A stretch of DNA of 64,000 bases from Sphaerisporangium siamense (lineage in GTDB: Bacteria > Actinomycetota > Actinomycetes > Streptosporangiales > Streptosporangiaceae). Positions 33,126 to 42,400 of this stretch are shown piece after piece (the stretch's first letter is position 1; each line of letters opens with the position of its first letter). The translations under genes and the position numbers were made by a program. Below the pieces are notes generated by a model that was given only the letters and a program-made list of their open reading frames with translations, searched no databases and was not told the origin of the DNA. Where the stretch lies: positions 868,001 through 932,000 of the forward strand of contig NZ_JACHND010000001.1 of the NCBI RefSeq assembly GCF_014205275.1, given 5' to 3'.

Positions 33126-33899
33126 TCAGGCCAGGCGGAGCAGCTTGGCCCAGGTCTTCGGGCCGACGACCGCGTCCGGGGCGAGGTGCTCGGCGACCTG
33201 GAAGTTCCTCACCTCGGCCTTCAGCTCCTCGTCGTAGACCTTGGACAGCAGGTCCGCGGGTGGGTAGCCGCGGGCGCCCAGCAGCGCGCGCACGGTCTTG
33301 ACGTCCCAGCTCTCGACGCCGGGGCGCAGGGTGGGCAGGTCCTTCATGAGTTCCTCCGTCCACGACGCGGCCGCGGCGGCCGGCATCTGGTCAGCGCCCT
33401 GTACGAGCGCCATGAACTGCGTCCAGGGGAAGCCGTACCCGGGGTCGGAGTGGTCGGTCTGGCCGAACGCCCTGGAGACGTCGACGTGTCCGCAGATGCC
33501 ATGCCGCCCGGCGCGCAGGTCGGCGACCGTCAGGCGGCGAAGCGGGACATCCCAGCGCGCGGCCACCCGGCGCACTAGATCCGCGGCGAGGCGGAGCATC
33601 TCCTGGTGGTCGGCGTCCTCCCAGCGCGACGCCGGCCCCCTCTGCGGGTCGCACAGCTCGATGCCGATCGAGCCGGTGTTCGGCGGCGCGTGGTAGGCGA
33701 CGACGTCCTCCTTGAGGCAGCACACGATCTCGCCGGGGTCGACGACGTAGTGCGCGCTGCCGCCCGCTCCGCGGCTCTGGAAGTAGCGGGCCACCGAGGT
33801 CGCGCCGCCGCGCACGCATGGGGAGACCGTGGCGTGGATGACGATCCGCGACACCGAGGTCTGGGTACCACCGTGCTTGCCGGCCTGGACGTATTTCAC
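33126..33899 (-). CDS. Endolysin: N-acetylmuramoyl-L-alanine amidase with peptidoglycan-binding domain
   Basis: 257 residues from the GTG at 33899, with AAGGAGG upstream and a GTGA overlap with the preceding gene. The amidase-2 domain starts at VSRIVIHATVSPCVRGGA, with GSAHYVVDPGEIVCCL in the middle and the late metal motif GHVDVSRAFGQTDHSDPG. The C-terminal 70 residues (VRNFQVAEHLAPDAVVGPKT) form a PG_binding_1 module. It cleaves the stem peptide from the glycan at lysis. Confidence 0.88.
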   Translation of the reverse strand: MKYVQAGKHGGTQTSVSRIVIHATVSPCVRGGATSVARYFQSRGAGGSAHYVVDPGEIVCCLKEDVVAYHAPPNTGSIGIELCDPQRGPASRWEDADHQEMLRLAADLVRRVAARWDVPLRRLTVADLRAGRHGICGHVDVSRAFGQTDHSDPGYGFPWTQFMALVQGADQMPAAAAASWTEELMKDLPTLRPGVESWDVKTVRALLGARGYPPADLLSKVYDEELKAEVRNFQVAEHLAPDAVVGPKTWAKLLRLA

Positions 33900-34228
33900 T
33901 GGGCGTCCTCCTTGCCTCGGCGCCGCTCGGCGCGTTTGCCCTTGGCCAGCAGGCGCAGCCTGTCGCCGAGGATCCAGGCGATCGCGGCGAAGGTGAGCGT
34001 TCTGGCCCACTCCCGGGGGCCTGCGGGGGTGGGTGTCCACGCGGTCCCGCCGGCGACCAGCAGGACCGTCCACAGGGTCATCGCCGCGGCGACCACGCCC
34101 ATGAAGGTGAACAGGTGGCGGCCTTCGTCGCTGGTCCACCAGCGGAAGAACAGTCCGTAGAACACTGCGCAGGTGAGCGCCTCGGTCGTGGCCAGGACGA
34201 CCAGGACGCTACCCAGCTGATGGATCAC
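33896..34228 (-). CDS. Phage membrane protein upstream of endolysin
   Basis: 110 residues with three hydrophobic segments (LGSVLVVLATTEALTCAVFYG; FMGVVAAAMTLWTVLLVAGG; LTFAAIAWILGDRLRLL) and a very basic tail (KGKRAERRRGKED). It may be a second holin or antiholin. Overlaps both neighbours. Confidence 0.55.
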   Translation of the reverse strand: MIHQLGSVLVVLATTEALTCAVFYGLFFRWWTSDEGRHLFTFMGVVAAAMTLWTVLLVAGGTAWTPTPAGPREWARTLTFAAIAWILGDRLRLLAKGKRAERRRGKEDAQ

Positions 34229-34466
34229 CAGGGGTTCCTCTCAAGGCGTTGGCGAAAATCTCGGCGAACCCGTTGCGTTCGCGGACCCGGCGCAGCGAGG
34301 AGGCGATCTGCTCGACCTCCGGCCGCCGGGCCCGGGCCAGCTCCAGCTGCCGCTCGGCCTGGCGGCGCGCGGCGCGCGCGGCCGCCAGGCGCTGAGACTC
34401 GTCGGCGGTGATCTGCGGGTCGGGCGCGGGGTCCGGCGCGGGCCGGCGTCTACGGGGCCACCACAT
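34209..34466 (-). CDS. Small phage protein with basic N-terminus and coiled coil
   Basis: 85 residues, MWWPRRRRPAPDPAPDPQIT then a helical stretch (RLAAARAARRQAERQLELAR). GGAGAGG precedes the ATG. Similar small proteins lie between tail and lysis genes in actinophages; function unknown. Confidence 0.55.
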   Translation of the reverse strand: MWWPRRRRPAPDPAPDPQITADESQRLAAARAARRQAERQLELARARRPEVEQIASSLRRVRERNGFAEIFANALRGTPGDPSAG

Positions 34467-34812
34467 CGCGGGCCTCTCCGGGGGGTACGGGGGCGATGGA
34501 CCGCAGGATCGCGACCGTGGTGCGGCTGGACTCCATCAGCTCGCCGATCTGCACGTCCTGCTCATGCCGCGCCTTCTCGGAGGCCAGCCACGCCGCCTTG
34601 TACTCGGCGGCCTCGGCGGCCTTCTGCTCGGCGTACTCCTTGGCGGCCTTGACGCGCTGCTCGGCGGAGTCGGTGAGCGCATCGACCGTGGACCTCGGGA
34701 CCAGTCGGCCGACGTAGACCAGTCGGAAGCCGTACACGACGGTTCCGACCAGCGCGGCGAAGACGCTGCCGAGCACACCTGCCTGTGCCGCCGTGATCGA
34801 CAGCAGTTCCAC
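34450..34812 (-). CDS. Small membrane-anchored coiled-coil phage protein
   Basis: 120 residues from a GTG at 34812 with GGAGG six bases upstream. One N-terminal transmembrane helix (AAQAGVLGSVFAALVGTVVYG) then a long coiled coil (DSAEQRVKAAKEYAEQKAAE). Resembles small spanin-like or holin-associated proteins by layout only. Confidence 0.55.
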   Translation of the reverse strand: MELLSITAAQAGVLGSVFAALVGTVVYGFRLVYVGRLVPRSTVDALTDSAEQRVKAAKEYAEQKAAEAAEYKAAWLASEKARHEQDVQIGELMESSRTTVAILRSIAPVPPGEARDVVAP

Positions 34813-35013
34813 TCGGGCCTCCGGTCTCGGGATGGGTGGGGTGCCGCCCGTGCCCGAGCCGTCACGGGCGGCACGTCAGGGGTAGGGGAAGGAGTGCCGC
34901 CCGCCGCAGGTGAGGCCACGGGCGGCACGATCGGGTGTCCGGATCCGGACAGCGGGTCAACCGGGCGGCCGGGCGGAGCGACTCATGGTCATTCCCCGCC
35001 GCTTGGAGAGCGC

Positions 35014-35457
35014 ATGTCGTATCCGGACCCGAATCAGCAGTACGGACAGCAGCCGTATGGGCAGCAGTCGTACGGCGGGCAGCAGTCGTACGGGCAGCAG
35101 CCGCCGCAGTACGACGCCGCGGCCTACGGGCAGTACCCGCCGCAGGGCTATCCGGGCCAGCCGGGGCCCTACGGCTACTACGCCCCGCAACCGCGGCGCA
35201 CGAACGGCCTGGCCATCGCTGCCGTCGTTCTGGGGGTCACGGCGGTGTGCTGCGGTATCACGTCCATACTCGCCGTGGTGTTCGGTCATGTCGCCCTCGG
35301 CCAGATCGCGCGAGACGGAACCGACGGGCGTGGGATGGCGCTGGCCGGGGCGATTCTGGGGTGGGTCGGCGTCGGCGTGTGGGTGCTGTACTGGGTGCTG
35401 GTGTGGACGGGGGTTCTCACCGGGGCGTGGGATCCGAGGAATGGACCTAGCTGGTGA
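35014..35457 (+). CDS. DUF4190 membrane protein, moron-like cargo
   Basis: 147 residues on the opposite strand to all surrounding phage genes. The N-terminal 60 residues are a Tyr/Gln/Pro-rich repeat tail (QQYGQQPYGQQSYGGQQSYG). Then NGLAIAAVVLGVTAVCCGIT starts a DUF4190 domain with two transmembrane helices and a conserved GMALAGAILGW motif. GGAGAG precedes the ATG. DUF4190 proteins are normal actinobacterial membrane proteins, so this looks like a lysogeny-expressed gene carried between tail and lysis modules. It overlaps the opposing gene by 11 bp. Confidence 0.8.
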   Translation: MSYPDPNQQYGQQPYGQQSYGGQQSYGQQPPQYDAAAYGQYPPQGYPGQPGPYGYYAPQPRRTNGLAIAAVVLGVTAVCCGITSILAVVFGHVALGQIARDGTDGRGMALAGAILGWVGVGVWVLYWVLVWTGVLTGAWDPRNGPSW

Positions 35458-35692
35458 GCTGGTGGATGGACCCGTCGGCCTCGCGGACGAAGAAGTGCCC
35501 CGCCTTGGCGTACAGGACGACGCCGCTGGCAGGGGCGGGCGGGTCTGAGGCCATGTTGGGCAGGATCAGCCCCTGGGAGGCGCTGGTGTAGGCGACCCGG
35601 GACTGGCCGGCGGTCTGGGCGGCGGTGCGGGAGGCGCGCAGGTCGCGCACCTCGTCGGTGAAGTCGCGCGGGTAGTTCGGGGTGCCGGCCAT
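35447..35692 (-). CDS. Small phage tail-region protein, 81 residues
   Basis: MAGTPNYPRDFTDEVRDLRA..., with a C-terminal segment (GVVLYAKAGHFFVREADGSI) typical of small actinophage tail-tip proteins. Its ATG overlaps the upstream stop (TGATG). Confidence 0.6.
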   Translation of the reverse strand: MAGTPNYPRDFTDEVRDLRASRTAAQTAGQSRVAYTSASQGLILPNMASDPPAPASGVVLYAKAGHFFVREADGSIHQLTS

Positions 35693-36804
35693 CACGCCTC
35701 CTCGAAGATGAGCTCGGCGGCTTCCTCGCCGTCGTCGGAGGTGGGCGTCTTCAGGTCCATGCCGACGATCCGCCAGGACTTGCTGAACGTCGGTCCCTGG
35801 TCGCCGAGTGGGAAGTAGTCGTTGACGAGCGTGAAGCGCGCGGTGTCGCCCAGGTAGTTGGGGTCGATGGAGAACGCGTCGTCGAAGTGCACGACGATCC
35901 GCGGCACCGACACCGCGCCAGAGCGGGTGGCGGCGAGCTGCTGGGCGTAGGCGTTGAGCGTGGCGACGTCCTTCACCGAGGAGTAGTCCTCGGTGCGGTC
36001 CAGCAGCGGCCACCCCGCGCCGAGCCTGGCGGCGTCCTCATAGACCTGCGACATCAGCGGCTGGCTGGTGGCGGACAGGTCGGTTTGGATGGTGTCGCCG
36101 CGGGCCTGCCAGGCGGTGGCGGCCTGGGTGGCGTCGCTGGGGTAGGACCAGGCTTTGATCTTCCCCGGTTGGGTGATGTCGCGGGTGACGCCGGGCGTGC
36201 CGAGGGTGGTGGCCCACACCCAGGAGCGGGTGCGCTGCCCGGTGGTCGGGTCGACGGCGACGCGAATCATGTACTCGAAGCCGCCTGCCACGTTGGCCAG
36301 CTGCTCCAGGCGCTCGCCGTAGGAGGCGTTCTCCGAGGCCAGGTAGGTGCGGTCACGCAGCACCCCGCTGGTCCCGGACGCCAGCACCAGCCCGATGTTG
36401 CCTTCGGGGCGGGCGGACATGTGGGTGAGCAGCGCCCGGGCGATGGCGATCTGGTCCTGCCCGGTGTAGGTGAGGTCGCTTCTGATCTTGCGCCGGTAGG
36501 CGTAGGACTCCAAGGAGGAGCCTTGCAGCTGCAGGGTCTGGTTGCTGGCCTCGTCCATGGCGGGTTCGGCGTACCAGATGACGTAGCTGCCCCAGATGTC
36601 GGCGCCGCGGTACAGGTGCACGACGGTCCGCCCGGCGACGATCGCCCGGCCCCGCTCGGCCTCGCGCGGGTTGGGCATCGGGTAGGTGGCGCGGAAGGCG
36701 CCCGGGACGATGATGCGGCGCTGGGCGGTGTCGACGGGCAGGTCGAGTTCGGTGAGGGTCTGGTCGGTGAGCAGGTCGGCGACCACGCAGTGGTAGACGG
36801 TCAT
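35692..36804 (-). CDS. Phage minor tail protein
   Basis: 370 residues from the ATG at 36804 (MTVYHCVVADLLTDQTLTEL). It matches the style of the baseplate/minor tail proteins that follow the distal tail gene in siphoviruses of actinobacteria (FRATYPMPNPREAERGRAIV, HLYRGADIWGSYVIWYAEPA). C-terminal region with DTARFTLVNDYFPL. Overlaps the next two genes by 1-4 bp. Confidence 0.7.
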   Translation of the reverse strand: MTVYHCVVADLLTDQTLTELDLPVDTAQRRIIVPGAFRATYPMPNPREAERGRAIVAGRTVVHLYRGADIWGSYVIWYAEPAMDEASNQTLQLQGSSLESYAYRRKIRSDLTYTGQDQIAIARALLTHMSARPEGNIGLVLASGTSGVLRDRTYLASENASYGERLEQLANVAGGFEYMIRVAVDPTTGQRTRSWVWATTLGTPGVTRDITQPGKIKAWSYPSDATQAATAWQARGDTIQTDLSATSQPLMSQVYEDAARLGAGWPLLDRTEDYSSVKDVATLNAYAQQLAATRSGAVSVPRIVVHFDDAFSIDPNYLGDTARFTLVNDYFPLGDQGPTFSKSWRIVGMDLKTPTSDDGEEAAELIFEEA

Positions 36805-37556
36805 AGCAGTGGGAGGCCCCAGCCGGTGAACGGGTAGGTGGTCAGGCGGGGTTTCACTTCGCAGAGCCCGACGCTCCAGTAGTGGTTGACGCTGCCGCCG
36901 CTGTACCCCTGGTGGGAGACCTGCCAGCTGATTCCCGACCCCGCGGTGTTGGTCCCGGCTTTGACGAAGGAGCCACCGCCGGCGCCGAGGGAGGTGAATT
37001 GGGTGTCTGTCCACAGGTTGGCGGGAGTGGCCAGGCTGGGTGAGGGCACGGTGGCGGTGCTGGAGCCCATCTGGTCGCCTCTGGGCCCGGTGAAGATGAA
37101 CTGGCCCAGCATCATCGATCCGGTCGTGTTGGGCGTGAAAGTGCCCCCTTGTGCGGTCGAGGTGGTGGAGGTCGCGTTACTGAAGGTGTTGCCGAGGAAC
37201 GGCGGCATTTCCGCGCCGCTCAGCACGAACAGGGTGCCGGTTACGGCATAGGGGCTCAGTGTCCCGGTGGTCCAGTCCGGCACGGCGGTCAACGAGAAGC
37301 GGGGAAACAGGTACCACCATGCCCAATACGAGGCCGCGCTCCCGGCCTCCGCGCGCTCGCTGAGCAGAGCCCAAGGAGTCCCGCTGAAGTTCAACGGCTT
37401 CAGCTGCCCGACCGCGTCAGGCCCGAACGACAAAAAGCACTGCAGTGCCATGATCGCTACAGAGTTCGCGGGGATGGTGACGGCCGACGGGGCGCTCTGA
37501 GGGTTTCGACTTGACGTGCTGCGCAGCTTGGTCTGCGAGACAAGCGCTATGGCCAT
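36801..37556 (-). CDS. Phage tail-tip protein, possible receptor-binding component
   Basis: 251 residues, beta-rich and Ser/Thr/Gly-rich (SNATSTTSTAQGGTFTPNTT, GSGISWQVSHQGYSGGSVNH). GGGAG precedes the ATG. Its sequence style resembles the N-terminal lectin-like region of the 20-repeat protein at 47350-49302. No family is assigned; the position among tail-tip genes suggests a host-contact role. Confidence 0.55.
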   Translation of the reverse strand: MAIALVSQTKLRSTSSRNPQSAPSAVTIPANSVAIMALQCFLSFGPDAVGQLKPLNFSGTPWALLSERAEAGSAASYWAWWYLFPRFSLTAVPDWTTGTLSPYAVTGTLFVLSGAEMPPFLGNTFSNATSTTSTAQGGTFTPNTTGSMMLGQFIFTGPRGDQMGSSTATVPSPSLATPANLWTDTQFTSLGAGGGSFVKAGTNTAGSGISWQVSHQGYSGGSVNHYWSVGLCEVKPRLTTYPFTGWGLPLL

Positions 37557-37571
37557 TGGATGCTCCCCTGC

Positions 37572-38564
37572 TCAGACGATGACCTGGACCACCAGATCGG
37601 CACCCGCGATCGTTGACCCGACTTGGTCGATGTCGATGGTCAGATAGCCACCGTCAGGCCAGGCGGTGACGTTCATGTTGGTGACTTTGCCCGAGGTGTT
37701 GGAGCTGGCGGCGATGGCGGGCCGGTTCGCCTGTGTGGTGAATATCGTGGTTCCGCCCAGGTTCACATCGACCAGGATCGAGGCCCCGGTTGGCGCCGTT
37801 CCTACCGACGCTCGAACGCCCTTGATGACCAGCGGCTGACCCGAGTCGTTGTAGAACCTCGCCGTCCCGGTGCCCGTGGCGATCGTCCCGGCCAGCGTGA
37901 AGGTCGGCGTCCCCAGACCGCCACCGCCGCCTGAGCTGCGCCATGCCCCTGACCAGTACTGTTCCACGTTCCCGGTGTCCAGGCGGGTCACCTCAAGCCC
38001 CGGGATCGCGGGCAGCGCGTCCCGCTCGGTGGAGGAGTTCACCGGCACCCGCAGCGGGGTTGCCATCCACTGGCGTTTGTCGGTGCGCGCCGAGGCGAAG
38101 GTGATGCTGGAGGCCCCAGACGGGACGGTCACCTCCCACAGCAGCAGCGAGGAGGCCGGCATCGTGGTGGCGGCGCCGGTGGAGGTGTTGCCTTTCAGCA
38201 CCAGGACCTGGGCGTCGGTGAACCCCGAGGCGTCGTAGACGTTGTCGCGGACCTGGAGGATGACACGGTCGGTGCGGGCCACCGACGGCTCCCCGGCCGA
38301 GAAGGTCAAGGTCACGTTGGCGTCCACCACCACCAGGACCTGCCCCTGCAACGCGTTGCTGGTGCCGTCGATCACCGCCACGAAGGGGGTGACATTGGCC
38401 TGCAGCGCGGCCGCGCTCACCAGGTCGGCCGCGCCCGGGTAGTAGTACAGCCCGGGCCGCCGCTCCAGCACGCTCGCGCCGGGTGCCATGAACGCCCCCA
38501 GCGCCAGCCGGTGGTCCTGAATGGAGGTGACGCCGGAGGCGAGCGCCAGGGTACGGATCGTCAC
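37572..38564 (-). CDS. Phage minor tail protein / tail fibre-like
   Basis: 330 residues from a GTG at 38564 with GGGAGG upstream. MTIRTLALASGVTSIQDHRL, PGLYYYPGAADLVSAAALQA and DRVILQVRDNVYDASGFTDA resemble actinophage minor tail proteins. A Gly-rich hinge (SSGGGGGLGTPTF) leads to a C-terminal beta domain. Confidence 0.65.
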   Translation of the reverse strand: MTIRTLALASGVTSIQDHRLALGAFMAPGASVLERRPGLYYYPGAADLVSAAALQANVTPFVAVIDGTSNALQGQVLVVVDANVTLTFSAGEPSVARTDRVILQVRDNVYDASGFTDAQVLVLKGNTSTGAATTMPASSLLLWEVTVPSGASSITFASARTDKRQWMATPLRVPVNSSTERDALPAIPGLEVTRLDTGNVEQYWSGAWRSSGGGGGLGTPTFTLAGTIATGTGTARFYNDSGQPLVIKGVRASVGTAPTGASILVDVNLGGTTIFTTQANRPAIAASSNTSGKVTNMNVTAWPDGGYLTIDIDQVGSTIAGADLVVQVIV

Positions 38565-38592
38565 GGACGCCTCCCAGAGGTGTTGAGGATCA

Positions 38593-39468
38593 TCACAGGT
38601 AGGCCGATCGCCAGGTCACCTGGACCTGCGCGCCGACGCCGAGCGCCGCCCCGAACAGGGTCAGGTTGTTGGGGCCGGGGGCGAGCTCGAAGTACTCCAC
38701 CGGGACGCTGGTGCCGGTGCGTTTGTACAGCCGGTCGGTAGTGCCGTTCAGCAGCACCGTGCCGGCGTCGGTGTCGACCGTGAGCGTCTGCCCGGCGGGC
38801 AGGTCCAGGTCGAACTCCAGCGACCTGCCCAGCGTGCTGTTGACCATCCGCGGGGTGGTGATCGGCCCGGTGAACACCAGGACCGGGTTGGTGGCCTCGT
38901 TGCCAGTGTTGACGCAGGTGGCGGTGGCCGGCCCGGCCGGGGTGCCGTAGGACAGCGGGTAGGTGAGCGGGTAGGTCAGCCCGCCCGACCCGCCGGTGGG
39001 CGCGCCGATCGTCGCCGACTGCTCGGCGAGCTCGTACAGCCGCGGGTCGGCGCAGCGCCACTGCAGCGGCACGGCCAGCGCGACGCCTGCGGCGAACAGC
39101 TGGTCGACCGACAGCAGACGATTGGCGAACTTCCCGAACGCCACCAGGGTCTGTCCCAGGGCGCGGATGGCCAGCGGCGCCTCGGTGGCGTCCCTGGCCA
39201 CGCCGGTGGCGGCGCGCAGCGCGTGCACCGCATCCCCCATCGCCGACCGCTCGGCGACGATCCGCACGATCGCGGTCACCGTGCGGGCCTGCGCGCGCGG
39301 CCGTCCCGCCCACGAGCCGTGCCGGGACGGCCGCGGCACCGACCGGTCCACCAGCGGCGGGCTGTCCAGCCACCCGTCCAGCTGCACGACGGTGTAGGGG
39401 GTGCCGGTGCCGATCAGGAAACCGTCCCAGTCGATGTCCCAGTCGCCTGCGATCAGTTCGCCCGCCAT
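38593..39468 (-). CDS. Distal tail (Dit-like) protein
   Basis: 291 residues, directly downstream of the tape measure gene. The N-terminal part (DWDIDWDGFLIGTGTPYTVV, ...ARTVTAIVRIVAERSAMGD) and C-terminal part (ELAPGPNNLTLFG...VQVTWRSAYL) fit siphovirus Dit proteins, which link the tail tube to the tip. Overlap with the tape measure stop is TGATG. Confidence 0.7.
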   Translation of the reverse strand: MAGELIAGDWDIDWDGFLIGTGTPYTVVQLDGWLDSPPLVDRSVPRPSRHGSWAGRPRAQARTVTAIVRIVAERSAMGDAVHALRAATGVARDATEAPLAIRALGQTLVAFGKFANRLLSVDQLFAAGVALAVPLQWRCADPRLYELAEQSATIGAPTGGSGGLTYPLTYPLSYGTPAGPATATCVNTGNEATNPVLVFTGPITTPRMVNSTLGRSLEFDLDLPAGQTLTVDTDAGTVLLNGTTDRLYKRTGTSVPVEYFELAPGPNNLTLFGAALGVGAQVQVTWRSAYL

Positions 39469-42400
39469 CAGTACCCCCGCGCGATGGAGAGCAGGTAGAA
39501 CTGCTCGGCGATGTCCCGGGGGTCCTGGGCGGGGCTGGCGTAGTACCGCTCGATGGTGACACCTCCCCGGACCGGGACCGCCGTCTCCGCGCCGCGGGGC
39601 GCCGCCGCAGGCGCGGGCATGGGCATCATCGACAGCGCGCCCTGCGGCTTGAGGAACACCCCGCCGAAGTCGTCGGCGATCTGCGAGACGAGGGACTCGG
39701 CCCTGTCCCGGTAGGCCAGATCATACGGAACGAAAGCTTCGTCACCTCTGCCCTCCCCGTACAGGATCGTGGGCCGGGAGGCGATCATCGGGGCGGCCGG
39801 GCGGCGTATCCCACCGGCGGCGTACCGGTCGATGCCGCCGATCTCGCGGTTGGCCGGGTGGTTGCGCATCTCCTCCCGCTCGCGGATCAGCTCATCCAGC
39901 GCCCCGAACTCGATCTTGACGATGCGAATCCGGCCCAGATCCAGGCCCCTGTCGACCTGGAGGCCGAGTTCCCACGCCGCGGCGTACACATCGGTGCGCC
40001 TGTCCAGCATGGTCTGGCGCAGCTGGTCGGCCACGCCCTGGCCGTGGGTCCTGGCCACCTCCCTGAGCACCCGCAGCGTCTCATCCAGGTTGCCGGCGAA
40101 CTGGTTACCGGCCTCCTTGCCGCGCGAGCCCATCAGCCCGACGAACTGGCGCAGCTGCCCGTCGGTCATGTTCGCCATCTGCTCGACCAGGCCGGCGCCG
40201 CGCGGGCCGAGCGTCCGCAGCTGCTCCATGATCTCGTCGGGCACCCGCCCGCCCAGCGTGATCATGTTTGCGGCCCACCGCTCCTGGGCCCCCACCTGCT
40301 CGGCCAGCGACGCCAGCAGCGCCTGAGTGGTCACACCCGAATCGCCGCGCAGATCCGCCCACGCCTGACGGACCGCTTCGCCGGCGGCGATCGCCTCCCG
40401 GGCGGCGTCCTGGCGGGTCTGGCGGACCCGGTCCTCGGCCTCGGCGACCTCGCGCGCGCTGTCCTTGGCGGCTTTTGCGACCTCGGCCTGCGCGGCGGCG
40501 ATCTCCCGCGCCGAGTCGCGGGCCGCGGTAGCCGCCTCGCGTGTGGCCGCGGCGACGTCGTCCTGGGCGCGCTGGACGTCGGCGGCGTTCTGCCGGCGGG
40601 TCTGGTCCAGCTCGGCCTCGGCGCGAGCCAGGGCACGCTCGGATTCCTCCCGGTCGCGGTCGGCCCGCGCCCGGGTGTCGGCCAGCGCACGCTCGGCATC
40701 GGCGATGGTGCGGGCGTTTTCGGCGCGCTGGGCGGCCAGCGCCGCCTCGGCCTCCTGCTCGGCCTGCTGGGCCTCGGCGATACGGCCCTTGGCCGCGACG
40801 ACCTCGGCGCTGCCCTCGATGCCATCCCGGTTGGCCTGCTCGATCTCGGCGGCGAGTTCGGTGTTGCGTTTCTGCACCCGGCGTAGGCCCTGCTCGGCCC
40901 GCTCCAGGGAGTTCTCCGCCTCGCGCAGATCCAGATCCGAGACCTCGATGTCCCCGGCCTTGCGCCGAGCCAGCAGCTCATCGCGGCGCTCCAGGGCCCG
41001 CGCCAGGGCGATCTGCGCCGACTCCTCATCGGTCGCGCCTTCGGCCTGGGCGTCAGACAGCTCTTCCACCCGGCGGCGCGCGCTGGCGTAGGCGGCCTCC
41101 AGATCCTTGACCGCCTCGACCGTGCGGGCGTGGCTGTCCTGTACCCGCCGGCTGGCGGCGACTTCGCGGGCAGCCGCTTCGGCCTGGGTGTCGGCGACCC
41201 GGCGTGCCGAGTCTTCGATGGAGCGGGCCGAGTCGGCGGCGACCTCATCGGCGCGGCGCCGCGCCTCCTCGACCCCCTCCCGGGCGGCCTGCTCGCGCTG
41301 GGCGCTCTGCTCGACCGCCGCGGCGAGGGCCTCCTCGGCCGCGCGGATCCGGGCCTGGGAGCGTTCGGCCTGCTCGGCGGCCCGCTCACGGGCGGCGCTC
41401 TCGCGAGCCTGCGCGGCGGTGACCCGCTCGGCGGCCTGCTCGTGCGCCAGGGCCAGATCGGCCTGCGCCCGGCGGATCTTGTCGGCTCCACTCCGCTGGA
41501 CCTCGGCCAGCCGCTGGGACGCCTCGACGAGCTTCTCCTGGGCGGCCGCCTTGGCCTTGGCCTGCTCGACCGCCTGGCCGATGTCGATGAAGCTGGTGTA
41601 GGCCTGCGCCCAGGCCTCCCGCGTCGCCTGGGCGGCAGCCTCCTGAATCGTGGTGGCCTCCCGGGCCGCGTCGGCCGCGCTGCGCGTAGCGGCGCCCAGG
41701 CCCCGCACGTCCCTGCTGGACTCGGCCGCAGCCATGCCCGCAAATGCCACTACGGCCCCGGCCGGGGCCATCGCGGCGACGAAGGCGGCCGCGGCCTTGG
41801 CGTTGTCGTGCAGCCAGTCGGCGAACTTCGTCAGCTCGCCGATGGCCCGGCCGGCCCAGTCCACCAGCGTGGCCAGCCCGACCATCATGCGCTTGACGAC
41901 CTGCGGGTTCTCCTCGACGGCGTCGGTGATCGCGGTGATCGCGTTCGCGAAGTGGCCCATGATCTCCGGCATCGCGGGGCCCAGCTCGCGCAGCACCGCC
42001 GAGAAGGCGCGCTGGATGCCGTCCAGGGCCGGTGTCAGCTGCTCCAGGCTGGCCCCGGCCTGGTCGACGAAGTTCTCCACGTCGGGGGCCAGGGCCTCAA
42101 GGTTGCGGCGTACCGCCGGTGACAGCGACGACAGTTCCCGCTCGGCCACCTGGACGATCTTGACCCAGACCTGCTCGAACGGCTCGCCCATCCGCGCGGC
42201 CTCTGCCTTGGCGTACGCCTGCAGCTTGCCGAGCGCTTCCTGCGCCTTGTCGCTGCCCTTGGCCGCCGCCAGCCCCAGGGCGGCCAGCGCGCCACCCAGG
42301 ACCACGGTGATGCCGTTGGCGGCCACGAGCGCCGCGCCGGGCAGCGCGCCGAGCGCCACCGCGACCGCGGCCGGGCCGCCGCGCGTGGCGGTCGCTCCCA

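Noticed and set aside
39858-42122. Large + strand frames over the tape measure gene
   Set aside because: Shadows caused by the Ala/Glu/Arg-rich coiled coil on the - strand.
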